A DNA stretch of 64,000 nucleotides from Phytophthora sp. 'mugwort' (lineage: Eukaryota > Oomycota > Peronosporomycetes > Peronosporales > Peronosporaceae). The stretch spans positions 1,860,001 through 1,924,000 of the forward strand of contig JAUCEF010000018.1 of the NCBI GenBank assembly GCA_033558025.1, read 5' to 3'. Below are positions 9,845 through 20,145 of the stretch, one piece after another; the first letter of the stretch is position 1, and every line of letters begins with the position of its first letter. Position numbers and translations under genes: made by a program. A model generated the notes under the pieces. That model was not told where the DNA came from. It saw only the letters and a program-made list of their open reading frames with translations, and did no database searches.

Positions 9845-11821
9845 TTCTGGTTTTCGTATCCTCAGCCAATATTTGTATCATCGATCTACAACCTTGCATT
9901 TTATCTAACGTTGGATGCAAGTGGCTATGAGTATGCTCAGACTCTCTACCTTAGTAAGAATGATTATCGTTTGACATATATATCAGGCATTACTCCAGGA
10001 ACAGCAACACAAGGCGTAGCCCCTGTACCAGGTATTGATATTGATAATCAGTGGTAATGGGGCATTATCCTGATAATGAATGGATCCACCGTGTCATCTG
10101 CTCCTGCTTACACTCTTGGAATTACTCCAGGTAATGCTACTCTTGGTAAAACACTCGTACTGGATGAATCTGACTCCCTATCCACTATAGCTTCACTGCT
10201 ACAGCTATAACAGGTACAATCCAGACGGCAGCTCAGCCCAACATTACTTCGCTTGAATCATTATCTGCTTTGACTATTGCAGGCAATCTATCGTTTAGTG
10301 GCAGTTCACAACTTTGACCGGTCTATCGACGCTCAGTTCTACGTCAATAACAGGTACCTTAACCACTCCTTCACAACAGAATGCAACTGTCATTGGCACC
10401 TTGAGCTCGCACAATCAGTAGTGCTTTAATACTCGGTACATCAGTGATTAGTGAAGCAAAATAGCTGTCCTTGATGGGGTAACCAAAGGGTCTGTGGGAG
10501 CCAATAAAGCTCTTGTCCTAAACGCCAACAGTGACATTGCTGGTATTAATTCACTGACCGCAACATCTCTCAGTGGTACCCTTCAGACAGCGACTTAATC
10601 CAACATCACAAGCGTCGGTACTCTATCAGGATTATCAATCAGTGGCTCTCAGACAATATCTGGTACATCACGAGTACTCTCTATTACTGGTGTGAGCTCA
10701 TATATCGATTCATCCTCATATAGACTTAATGGTGTATCTATTGACCTGAGCGTGCTGAACGGAGGCTATGGCGTTCTCACATCAAACAAAGCTCTGATTT
10801 CCGATTCATTTAATGTGATCCGCGTTCCACTTGGTGTAGCTGGGTCAGGTTGTATCTCTTGTTACGGGGTTATTCCAAACAAGGAAATAGTATATCTCTT
10901 TCGTGATTCCGATGAGGGACTGACAATTGGGACGAAAGCTTCTACGATTCAGAAGTGCAATCGTTTGTTGCATTTGGTGAGTGGTTACGATCAATCGGGA
11001 GTAGTTCGCACAAGCTTTGCTGAATACAAAGTGGTTATTCGCTCAGAGCACAAGCTCGTTGGCTTTTCTACTAATTATCAATCCGGATGGTTTCATGGAT
11101 ATCTATTGGACTCACAAGCATGGGGCGGGAATGCTGGGACGCAGTTCTATAATAGCTCTCCAGCTTCGAATATCGTATCAGGATCTTCAACAACGAGCGC
11201 TTTTGCATCATCAAACAATCTTTTGCTTCTCAACGATGTTAGAGCATGCCTCAACACTACAACTCCAGCTCTGTCACATCAGCTAACCCTAAATGGTTCG
11301 GGTACATATAATGGAGCCTACATTGCCGGTGGCTCTACTATGTTGCATTTATACAACAATATTTCACCAGCTACTGGTAGGACAAGCATCCTACTAGACG
11401 GTACTAATTTTTCCGGCTGGGAGATATCCATTGGTGGAACAGCTCATAGCAGCGCACCAGATAGCATGTACTAGTATGGTAAGGGAGCAGCAAGGATGAT
11501 ACTGACTTCTGCAGTTAGATTAGACATAGGGACTACGAGTCCAACCTCGTTTCTTCACATAGCTTCGTCAAATTCATTCACTTTTGGAATAGAAGGAGCG
11601 TCTACTGTCTATAGACTAAGAACAGACAACGGAGTTACAGAATAAGCATTAGGTCCTATATCGTACAACGTATCTGCTGTCTTCTCGGGGTACATCTCAT
11701 GTCAAACGATGGCGAGACCTCTGATAGGCACCTCAAACAAAACATTCGGATTGCTCCTCTCGATCGCATCAGACGTCTCTATGACAAGGTTAATGTAGTT
11801 TTGTACGAAACTCGTAACTAG
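9845..11821 (+). pseudogene. Viral fibre protein with S74-type chaperone end, broken
   Basis: Read in the plus direction with several stops and shifts. The N-terminal part has YLTLDASGYEYAQTLYLS. It is followed by repeated beta-type units (SLTATSLSGTLQT, NITSVGTLSGLSISG and variants) over about 10100-10680. A 260-codon open part (10692-11474) and RLDIGTTSPTSFLHIASSNS come next, and the final TSDRHLKQNIRIAPLDRIRR ends at TAG 11819-11821. That last block matches the start of Peptidase_S74 intramolecular chaperone domains, which trim and trimerise viral fibres and tailspikes. It is divergent from the ATPase gene. It would form a host-binding fibre; the breaks make it non-functional. Confidence 0.65.
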
Positions 11822-11874
11822 AACAGCATATAGATGAGCACAATGGTCGCTAGGAAATGATAACAACGCAAGTA

Positions 11875-13887
11875 CAGGCGTCACTTGCCCACCTTCCCGT
11901 GCCCCCACTCCATGCCACGCTGGACAAGTACTGCGCTCTCTAGAGCCTCTGGTCACTAAGGTCTGTATAGGCATTGCAACTTAACATCATAGGCAGCCAA
12001 AAGTTCGTATTGGTATCCATTACCGCATGTTCGCTACCCACAGGAGGAGCTGGAGAAGAGAAGACGCTCGTGCAGGAGTTCGGAAAGCCTGGAGGCCAAG
12101 GCGAAACTCTGCAAGCAGAGCTGTTGCGACTTGCTGAAGAGAGAGAAAACTGGATGAGTGGCAATCGATTAATCGCCGTTAAAACTCGACACTAAATGAT
12201 GGTGTTTAGTTGGCGGAATGGTGGGAGCAAGTGACTTATCTCAGTGACCCGACGCCCAACGCGTTGTTTATAAACATGGTGACGGGCTTCGGGTCCTTCC
12301 AAGACTTTGACCGGCCAGTGCCACAAGCCAGACGATCTGCGGAGACTGTGCGATACACGTGCGAGTATCTAGAAAAGCTCCAGCGTGAACTAGTGCCGCC
12401 AGAGACGATGGGCGGTCACGTCTTGTGTATGGACATGTTCCGCCGGCTCTTCTCCACTTGCCGCATTCCGGAGAAGCCGACGGACCGATTCAAGCGAGTA
12501 GATCCTGCTACGGTTCGACATGTCGCCGTCTTTTGTGAAGGGAAAGTGTTCAGGCTGCGTGTGTACGACGCGGATAACGAGCTGCTGATCACTGGAGACC
12601 TGGGGGTGCAGCTTTTGCACCTTTTGCGGCACTCGAGTACTTAAACTCAGTTCCTGCTACTAAGAGACATGAGGACGACGAACCGCCGTTTGTAGGAGCA
12701 CTGAAAGCAATGAGACGCGACAAATGGGTCGAGACTCACCAGGCTCTGGTGGAATTCGACCCGTTAAACGAGCACAGCCTCGACACAATTGAGACGAGCT
12801 TGTTTGCCTTTTGTCTAGAGTCGTCGACACCCGAGACGCCCTCGGAGCTAGCGCGACAATGTGCTGCTGCCGACGCTGGCAATCGCTGGTTCGACAATAG
12901 TTTCCAGTACCTTGTGTTTGCCAACGGTATGATGGGGCCAACATGGAGCATGCGGACGCTACAGTGCTGCAGTCGATGTTTCGCTGGCTGGGAGAGCGCT
13001 ATCGGAATCGGAACGGCGGCTACGAGACGTTCATTGAGAGTCGCCACCATTCGCTAGAGTTTTTACCTCCATCAGAGTTGCTGCGCTGGCGCTTGCCGCG
13101 AGAAATTGTAGCAGACACGATCCCAGCAGCCTTGGCAGATTTCAAGCGTGCCGGAAGCACACTGCGCATGTTGGTGGTGCGAAATAAATCGTTTGGCAAG
13201 ACGAAACTGCGTGCCATCAAGTTGTTTCCTGACACCTTCGTCCAGATGGGAATTCAGCTCGCCGCGTGTTTGGCCGTCTCGTTCCAACGTACGAGAGCGG
13301 CCACACGCGGATGTTCGTCGACGGACGCACAGAGACTATCTGCACGGTGACAAGTGAAGTGCTCGCGTGGCTTGAGATGCAGGACGCCTCTGGTGCGGAT
13401 GAAGTGGAAGTAGCGGCCAAACTCAAGCGCGCGATGGCACGTCACAAGGAACTGTCTGTCGAGGCGTTATCGGGCAACGGGATCGACCCGCCACTTACTC
13501 GGACTGCAGATCGCGGCGATACAAAAGACAGGTGATCCACCAACACTGTTCACCGACGCTAGTTAGGCGAAGAGTGGCGGTGGCGGCAACTTTGTGCTCT
13601 CCACTAGCAACGTGTCCGGGTACCTGTGGCTCTGGGGTGGATTTGTGCCGATGCTGCCCCACGGCATCAGCATTTGTTACGGCTGCGAAAACGACTTCCT
13701 GTCGTTCATGATCACATCGTTTGACCCAAACGACCGTGACGAGCAGCTCCCTGGCCCGCTGGGTCCACGGCTTCGTCGAATCACCACGGCGCAAGAATTT
13801 CAACACGCGCTGTTCCAAGCATTTCAAGACATTTACGACCTCATGGAACACAACCACGAGTTAGTGAATCCTGTTTGCAAAATCTGA
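11875..13887 (+). pseudogene. Carnitine O-acyltransferase pseudogene
   Basis: Blocks of the choline/carnitine acyltransferase family occur in order but in different frames. ASLAHLPVPPLHATLDKY (about 11876) is followed by a stop, then EEKTLVQEFGKPGGQGETLQ and LLRLAEERENW. The run WWEQVTYLSDPTPNALFINM begins at 12213. The substrate-site region (DNSFQYLVFANGMMG, then HADATVL) is near 12890-12960. PTYESGHTRMF lies near 13290 and the C-terminus LEHNHELVNPVCKI-like ends at 13887. Such enzymes move acyl groups between CoA and carnitine in mitochondria or peroxisomes. At least one stop and three frame shifts show decay. It abuts the right end of the viral relic (11821). Confidence 0.8.
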
Positions 13888-14296
13888 GCTCAAACAGGAA
13901 AGCGCCCGAGGCTTGTGGTTTAAGGCTCTTCAGGAATTTAACTAGCTTTCTAGTCTCTAAACAGCCGCAAGAAAGATACTTACACAGCATAGGTGTTCCG
14001 GCGTCGATTCTAAGCTAGCTAAAGATTTACTTTAATACCTCGGCCTGAAATGGGGAACGCTCGTTAGCAGTCCGAGTCATGGCAGATCTCCGTTGGTGAC
14101 CCGGCTCAAGTTCGATGCATTTTGTACTGCCGAATAGAGTGATCCGCGCTCGGTGGAGCGTAATCAATGAATGGAAGCGCCATACACTGGAACGAAGCTT
14201 CAGATGCACCGCTCAAGAATCAAGGGCACGTAGCTGTCGACATGCTCCGAGATGTCGCAGATCACGATCGAACTGATCTGACATCATAGCGGCTGT
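13888..14296. other. Gap without a recognisable gene
   Basis: No open frame with motifs is seen between the carnitine acyltransferase pseudogene and the truncated MFS copy. Confidence 0.4.
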
Positions 14297-14801
14297 CAGT
14301 GGCCTGGTAGGCACGCCGCTAGGAGGCTCATTCCTTGACCGACAAACTAACGATACGGCCGTCGCGGTCACGCGGTGCTTCCGCGCCATGTCCATCTTCG
14401 TGTATGTCACGGTCAAGAAGATCTTCATCATCGGTGAAGCACAAAGGGAAGGAGGCGTTCGAGCCCGGCTCCTCCGCATGTATGCGCTTCGGGGCCTCAA
14501 ATGGTGACAATACTTGAGCTGTTCCTGGTGTCGCGCCGGTCGCTGACCATCGCGGTGAATGCCGTCACTGTCCACATCTTCCACCATAGGCGCCGTGTGG
14601 AATTCTTGGCGCCCAGCTGTGGCACTCTCGAGGGCGACGACGCCGATCTGAACCCGCTGTGTAGCGAGTGCCGAGACGTCTCAAGAACATGATGCTGCTT
14701 GTCGACGCTGTTGGATGTCTTGGTCGTGGCCTGGCCGCGGTCGCCATCAAGAGAAGGCAGAGGAAGGGCGACTTCGTGCTCAATATGTCCACAGAGTATT
14801 A
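14297..14801 (+). pseudogene. Truncated copy of the neighbouring MFS transporter gene
   Basis: The plus frame GLVGTPLGGSFLDRQTNDT (from 14300) aligns with GTSLIGTPLGGFVLDRYTKH of the intact transporter downstream. After a shift near 14500 the frame VTILELFLVSRRSLTIAVNA aligns with its VAVLELFPSSRRSMAISANA. The end, VAIKRRQRKGDFVL and TAA near 14799-14801, matches the parent C-terminus. Only the last third (about residues 325-510) is present, and the last membrane segment is partly deleted. It is a partial tandem duplicate lying in the same direction 300 bp before its parent. Confidence 0.8.
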
Positions 14802-15106
14802 AAGAGGATAGCAAAAACCATTAGTGCACTTCGTTCGATCGCTCTCTAAGCTGACAAACAGCCTGTCAAACAGCCAAGATGCAGTCGACTGTCGACAGAT
14901 CAGCCTCATCATCCATGCGGACTAAACAAATCCACGCTCGATTTCCGTGCCTTCAAGCGAGACGTACCACGGTTGTCCTGGCATTGAGAACTGCTCCTCT
15001 TCGTACCGCCGGAGAATATGCATTGATCGGCGGAAGGAAAGTCGTGCCCCCCCACCCCAGTCACCAATCTACTCGCCGGGCGTCACGTGAATGGTAAGAG
15101 TTGACC

Positions 15107-16648
15107 ATGAAGGCGTGCAAGCTCCAGTCACAGGGGCTCATCGTGTTGCTGTGTCTCGTGAACCTGCTTAACTACATCGACCGGGGCATCATCCCGGGCG
15201 CACCGCAGAGCTTCCGCCACTTCATCACGTCGTCCCTGGGCGTGGCCGTCACGGACCAGTCGGTCTACTTCGGCCTCCTGACCTCGTCGTTCATCGTCGG
15301 CCACTCGTTGCTCTCTATCGTCTTTGGGTACTTGGCACTGACCCATCGACCGTTTCGCCTCATCTCGCTCGGGACGACCATCTGGATCGTAGCTGTCGTC
15401 ATCTGTGCCATCTCGAAGCATATCAACAGCTACGCGCTACTGATCGTCGGTAGAGTGCTAAGTGGCGTCGGAGAAGCTTCGTTCCAGTGTGTAGCGCCCC
15501 CGTTCATCGACCACCACGCCCCAGCGGCACGTCGGTCGTTCTACATTGGGATTTACTTGGCGTCGGTCATTGTGGGCACCGCCATAGGATTCGTCTACGG
15601 GTCGCTCTTCGCCGAGTCACCCTTGACATGGGCGGGGGCGTTCTACTTTGAAGCCATCTTGATGGCGTGTCTGGTCTTCTACTGCTTGTTCTGCGTGCCA
15701 GGCGAGCTCAACGTCGTGCCGCCAACGCATGATGAAGTCGCACGGAGGAAGCCACTCTTGTCGACCAACGATTTCGCTAGTGAGGTCATGTCGCTGTCGA
15801 GGGAGAGTCACGACACCGTGGAGAGGAACGCTGTCGAGCTGTCGCCAATAGAGAACTTCGGGGACGAGCTGCTGTCGCCCGAAGAGTTCGACTCGAAGCC
15901 TTTCTTCCACACGTGGTGGACGATCCTCTCGGACGTTCCGTTCCTGCTGGTGGTGCTGGCTCATGGAGCGTATACGTTCACGTTAGGAGTGTTTAATGCC
16001 TTCGGGCCTGACGTGTTCATTGGACTGGGGCTATTCACCAATGAGACGTCGGCATCCTTAATCTTTGGAGGCATCGTGGCTGGTACGAGTCTGATCGGCA
16101 CACCACTTGGCGGCTTCGTCCTGGATCGTTATACCAAACACACCACTGTACCTGGCAGAAGATGCTTCGTCGCAGTCGCGTCGCTCTTGTTCTACGTGAC
16201 CATCGCCGAGGTGTTCGCGCTCGTCATGTGCTTCATCTCGGACAGCAAAGGCGCGTTCCTAACGTGTTTTACTATCGCCCTCTTCGGTATGTGCGCCCTG
16301 TGGGGACCTGAGATGGTGGCGGTGCTCGAGCTGTTCCCGTCATCGCGTCGATCGATGGCCATTTCGGCGAACGCAGTGATCATCCACGTCGTCGGAGACG
16401 TGCCAGCTCCGATTGTCATGGGCGTCGTGAGGGACAGATGGGCGCCGAACTGCGGCACGGTCGAGGACAAGGGCAATGCCATTCTGAATCCGTTGTGCAG
16501 CGAGGACCAAGACGGACTGAAGCAATTCATGTTACTGTCGGTGCTGTGGATGGGATGGGCGGTCGTTCTGTGGGCGCTGGCCATGATTGCCGTCAAGAGA
16601 AGACAAAGGAAGGGAAGATTTCTGCTCAGCGCTCCAGCAGAAATCTAA
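15107..16648 (+). CDS. MFS transporter, spinster-like
   Basis: A 513-residue protein with about 12 hydrophobic segments and a long hydrophilic central loop (about residues 210-270), the usual major facilitator layout. The N-terminal NLLNYIDRG motif and the overall pattern resemble spinster-type (SPNS) transporters, which carry lysolipids or sphingoid lipids across endolysosomal or plasma membranes. I infer substrate class only from that resemblance. ATG 15107 is the first methionine in frame; an upstream TTG in frame is not a likely start. No intron is needed. A partial dead copy of its 3' third lies immediately upstream, so the locus has undergone tandem duplication. Confidence 0.85.
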   Translation: MKACKLQSQGLIVLLCLVNLLNYIDRGIIPGAPQSFRHFITSSLGVAVTDQSVYFGLLTSSFIVGHSLLSIVFGYLALTHRPFRLISLGTTIWIVAVVICAISKHINSYALLIVGRVLSGVGEASFQCVAPPFIDHHAPAARRSFYIGIYLASVIVGTAIGFVYGSLFAESPLTWAGAFYFEAILMACLVFYCLFCVPGELNVVPPTHDEVARRKPLLSTNDFASEVMSLSRESHDTVERNAVELSPIENFGDELLSPEEFDSKPFFHTWWTILSDVPFLLVVLAHGAYTFTLGVFNAFGPDVFIGLGLFTNETSASLIFGGIVAGTSLIGTPLGGFVLDRYTKHTTVPGRRCFVAVASLLFYVTIAEVFALVMCFISDSKGAFLTCFTIALFGMCALWGPEMVAVLELFPSSRRSMAISANAVIIHVVGDVPAPIVMGVVRDRWAPNCGTVEDKGNAILNPLCSEDQDGLKQFMLLSVLWMGWAVVLWALAMIAVKRRQRKGRFLLSAPAEI

Positions 16649-17197
16649 GAGAGCAGAACACTTTGCCGCTTGAAGCTAATGGGAACAGATTTGGAGCGTA
16701 ACCCCCCATGTGCACGAGAAGAATGTACTGTAAGACAGACAAGTTTGTTTATACTGTACGTTAGGAATAAAGACGGCCCGATTATTGTTTTGTATGGAAA
16801 ATAGCTTTATACGCGCGCGGGGAAGCAGCACTTTGTGCAATGCCGTAAAGGGTCATTCCTGTCATGGAGTGAGCAATTTTGATCACTAGGATCGACGGTT
16901 GAACGTGCTATGAAAGATAAAAAATATTTCTAGCTCGACAGCCGACAAACCCGATGCTCTTTATTTCAGGTTTACATATATATTATTACTCAATGGGCCC
17001 CGACTCAACGTTTGCCAAAGGGTTCCTGATAGAAATCATTGGCGTGTTTTGGTTGGGCTTCCGTGTCTGCAGAGCAACGTTGTGCTCCGACGAACACGGC
17101 TTTATCCCTGTGTCTGGTCCTTGCCGCCTTGTGTCCCAGCAGTGCTCACATTCACTTCTGAATTCCTCGTCCAAGTCCCGACTCCAGCCAAGAAGAA
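16649..17197. promoter_or_regulatory. Intergenic region with probable promoter
   Basis: Between two same-strand genes. An AATAAA (16766-16771) is a candidate polyadenylation signal for the MFS gene. The segment CTCACATTCACTTCTG near 17147 loosely resembles an oomycete initiator and lies 40 bp before the next ATG. Weak evidence. Confidence 0.3.
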
Positions 17198-18001
17198 ATG
17201 CCAGGACTCACCCCACGCAACTCGTACTACTCGTACTCGAGGCAGTTAACACCCACGCAGCCAGCACCTCAAGTGTTACTACCGAGCAATCACCTGCTCG
17301 CCCCATGGGAAAAACGGGTCGAAATCTCGCGCATCATCGCGTATTTCGTCGGCTCGTTGCTCTTCTTGCTTGGCTCCATCTTCTTCTTCCCCAAGTACTC
17401 AGTCATGTGGAACGGCAAGGCCGGCACCTTTGGTAGCTGGGACTTCGTTATCGGGTGTCTTTGTTTCTTTCTCGGAGCCAACCTCGACTTTCTCCAGACT
17501 ATACGCTACAACCACGGCACCCCGCACCGTCAGGTTCTATGTGCATTCATGGCGTTGATTAACTACATGGCCACGTCGATTTTCATCCTCGGAGGGCTCT
17601 ACTTTCTCCCGTCGTGGTATTCAAAAGCACCTGAGCTCGGGTGCTGGGCCTTTATCGTCGGTTGCGTCCTCTTCTGCATTGCCGCCGTGGCCGACATCCT
17701 CTTCATCTGTTGGAGTCACGAGGACCCGCGCGTGACAGGCTTCAGGAGAATGAACATCTTCTGTTGGGGCACCGTGGCAGCACTCGGGACGTTCGTCGGC
17801 GCTCTCTGCTTTATTATCGGCAGTTGGTTCTATCTGCCCAAGTACATTAACCTCGTGGACGATGGCACTTATTATATGAATGTGGCCATCACGTATTACG
17901 TGCTCGGCAGTGTGTGCTTCATTATCAATAGCTGTGCGCTGGTTCCTGAGGTGTACCGGACCATCAACGCGACCCGAAAGGACAAGATTGATTCTAAGTA
18001 A
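17198..18001 (+). CDS. Six-TM membrane protein, possibly YrhK-like
   Basis: A 267-residue intronless protein. After about 45 polar residues come six hydrophobic segments arranged as three copies of a two-helix unit. Each first helix ends GSIFFFP, GGLYFLP or GSWFYLP, and each second helix is of the type FVIGCLCFFLGANLD / FIVGCVLFCIAAVAD. The repeated GS(x)FF-P and IGC(x)xF motifs resemble the YrhK domain of uncharacterised bacterial and oomycete proteins; I offer that as a possibility only. The triplication is seen directly. A mariner-type MITE is inserted 9 bp after the stop codon. Confidence 0.75.
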   Translation: MPGLTPRNSYYSYSRQLTPTQPAPQVLLPSNHLLAPWEKRVEISRIIAYFVGSLLFLLGSIFFFPKYSVMWNGKAGTFGSWDFVIGCLCFFLGANLDFLQTIRYNHGTPHRQVLCAFMALINYMATSIFILGGLYFLPSWYSKAPELGCWAFIVGCVLFCIAAVADILFICWSHEDPRVTGFRRMNIFCWGTVAALGTFVGALCFIIGSWFYLPKYINLVDDGTYYMNVAITYYVLGSVCFIINSCALVPEVYRTINATRKDKIDSK

Positions 18002-18010
18002 GTTATAATA

Positions 18011-18466
18011 CATCATTGCACGGCGTTATTCACAGCGCTAACAATCAAATTCGAAATGTGAACGCTGGAATTCAAAAACATGCCAGATATATTACCTTCA
18101 AGCTGTTATATACCTGCAGAATCTGTTCGATACATTAAGTTTCGCTCGGAGACATCATGGTGTTCAGCGACGATCTTCCAGTTTTTGGCCTCCTTGGCCG
18201 CGCGCAGGTCGCAAGCTCGCACCTCCTGCGAGTACTTCTTGTAGCTTGGTGATGGCATGCTGCCAATTGCGAACTGAGGTTGTAGGCTGTTGAGCGCAGC
18301 GTTCGAGCGAAGCTTCCCGCCATTTTTTAAGGCCCCCAAATCCAATTATCCGTATCTTATTATACAGAATACATTGATGAATATCATTTTGTAAAGGTCA
18401 TTTGAATTCCAGCGTTTACATTTTGAATTTGATTGTTGGCGCTGTGAATAACGCCGCGCAATGGTG
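18011..18466. mobile_element. 456-bp Tc1/mariner-type MITE
   Basis: Long terminal inverted repeats (about 65 bp; CAYCATTGCRCGGCGTTATT at the tips) face each other at 18011-18076 and 18400-18466, with TA on both outer sides (18009-18010 and 18467-18468). A TA target duplication is the mark of the Tc1/mariner superfamily. The inside (18106-18345 minus) keeps a frame with KKYSQEVRACDLRAAKEAKNW ending near a SERN motif, which resembles the first helix-turn-helix of a transposase. It is therefore a deletion derivative of an autonomous element. Confidence 0.85.
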
Positions 18467-18769
18467 TAGACCCAAAAAGTGTCGTACATGTCCGTGCACG
18501 AGGGCCTCCGAAAAAAATATTGACAATTACATTATTTGCATAAATACAGTAATAGTAAGTTATGCATTTCAGTCTGACTCGGTTCTCCTTGCAGTAATTT
18601 ATTTCTAGAGAAAAGTGATTCAATCACCTACCTGACAAAAGCGTTGGAAATTCGTGTTGCAGAATCTTATTGGATGAAATATTGCTACCCGGCACCGCTT
18701 TTGTTGTCCGTCACATTGACGCTTTCTCGGTTGTGCTTGGCGGATAAGGCGCAGCACTATTGTGTCAGA
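18467..18769. other. Gap without a recognisable gene
   Basis: AT-rich spacer between the MITE and the Crypton relic; nothing recognised. Confidence 0.4.
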
Positions 18770-19497
18770 GTGCTCCGCTAACCGGTGCTTCCGCGTTGAC
18801 AGTGAGAGTGACAGCTGTCCCATTTCAATACGAAATAGTCCTGCTGACTGTTGTTCACTCATTTTGGCCGGTATCGTCAATCCCGCCAACGTCACCCTCT
18901 GGATATGTGCTGTATCATCACAGCCCAGTCGGAATAGGTTTAGTTCATAGTACGGCTGGGTAGGTCATCACTGTGAACCCTTTTCAGAGATGGGTAGCCT
19001 TTGCGTTTGTCGCCCAACCACCAAAGTTGCCATGCCCCAAAAGGTCCCACTCGTAGAAACACAAACGGTTTGGGAAGTAGATGGAATTTTTGCCATCATA
19101 GTAGCGAGCCATCTGACTTCGAGCTGGCTATCAGGAATTTGAGGCGTTGATTCGTGCCTACGCTAACCCAGCGCGCTCAAGCAGTTTTTCAATAGTGAAC
19201 CCCCATTGCTCCTTGGTAATGTTTCCAGCCGTCACGCATTTCTCCTCAATTAGGTTGCTGATCCCCGCTAACACCGGCGGCAACTTGTCAATAGAATTTT
19301 GCATCGCTAGAAGCTGCTTATACAGCTCGACATTTGGGGGAATACCTGTTGGCTTCATCCACGGTGACGAACCACTGGCGGTCACTAAAGCTGATCGAAG
19401 CTGGTCCCAAGTTGTTTGTGCCTGAATAGATACGTCGAAAGCAGTGGATGTGACGCAGGAAGCGTTTCCCGAATATAGTCAGCATGGTGCTTGTCTT
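18770..19497 (-). pseudogene. Crypton-type recombinase, C-terminal part
   Basis: Minus-strand frames run from about 19490 as DYIRETLPASHPLLSTYLFR and then PTGIPPNVELYKQLLAMQNS with a coiled-coil-like stretch to 19158. They continue, after stops and shifts, with ARYYDGKNSIYFPNRLCF and GAWQLWWLGDKRKGYPSLKR (about 18990-19130), fading out near 18770. To my knowledge the LP-SHP, GIPP-V and W-LW-G-K blocks are typical of the part downstream of the catalytic Tyr in oomycete Crypton recombinases. This is exactly the part missing from the relic at 5491-6782, and it begins where that one stops. Confidence 0.65.
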
Positions 19498-19815
19498 CGT
19501 GATGCCTACATCGTGTTATCATACAAAGTCTCGACGAAAAATGGTGGTACTGCAGACTGCTGCTGCCAATCATTTCTGTTCAACGCTCAAATGCGGTAAC
19601 TGGAATGTCATTGGTTCGATATCGCTAGAACTCAAGGGCGAAACGGTTGTCAGCATGGCAGACTACAAGCTGTTTTGGAACAATATCCGCGCTCAGACCA
19701 GCTACAGTCCTCACTATGTTGAGAAGCACAGAGCTGAGTCGCTTCTCTATCCCGATACGGCTCAATCAGCCCTGTACAGTCCGCTACAACCTCGAATACT
19801 GGAGATGAATACGCA
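19480..19815 (+). pseudogene. Viral major capsid protein, residues after about 61
   Basis: Plus-strand frames give LRDAYIVLSYKVSTKNGG (19493 onward), then after a shift LKCGNWNVIGSISLELKGET, MADYKLFWNNIRAQTSY and YVEKHRAESLLYPD. These are conserved blocks I associate with double jelly-roll capsid proteins of Polinton-like viruses. The family order continues directly from the N-terminal fragment at 6784-6966. Beyond about 19815 decay is too strong to follow, and a capsid protein should extend several hundred residues further. The rest is lost before the neighbouring host gene at 20146. Confidence 0.6.
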
Positions 19816-20145
19816 AACTACTGCATTCTACTGCATTCTCATCTTCGTTTGCTACTACCGGCCCATCTGGTGGTGCCTCCATCGGGCGTTGCACGTTGTG
19901 CGAGGTGCCATGAAGGAGGATTTGGAGCTCTTATAAAGGGTATCTTTGTCCGACAAAATCGGGAGTGTCATCGTCAACTTGGGCAATTCATTATAACTTC
20001 AATACGCTCCTACCGTACAGTTACTGTTCTGTATTCTCTACGTAAAAATCACCCAAAAAGGGCTGCTCTGGTGATAGAATGCGGGCTTCTTGGCCAGGAG
20101 CTCTTCATTTCAACAGCATTGTGCGAATGAAGCGCTGCAAACCTC
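19816..20145. other. Decayed DNA after the capsid fragment
   Basis: Short open stretches continue (for example 19849-20130 plus) and may be eroded capsid sequence, but no motif supports it. Confidence 0.35.
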
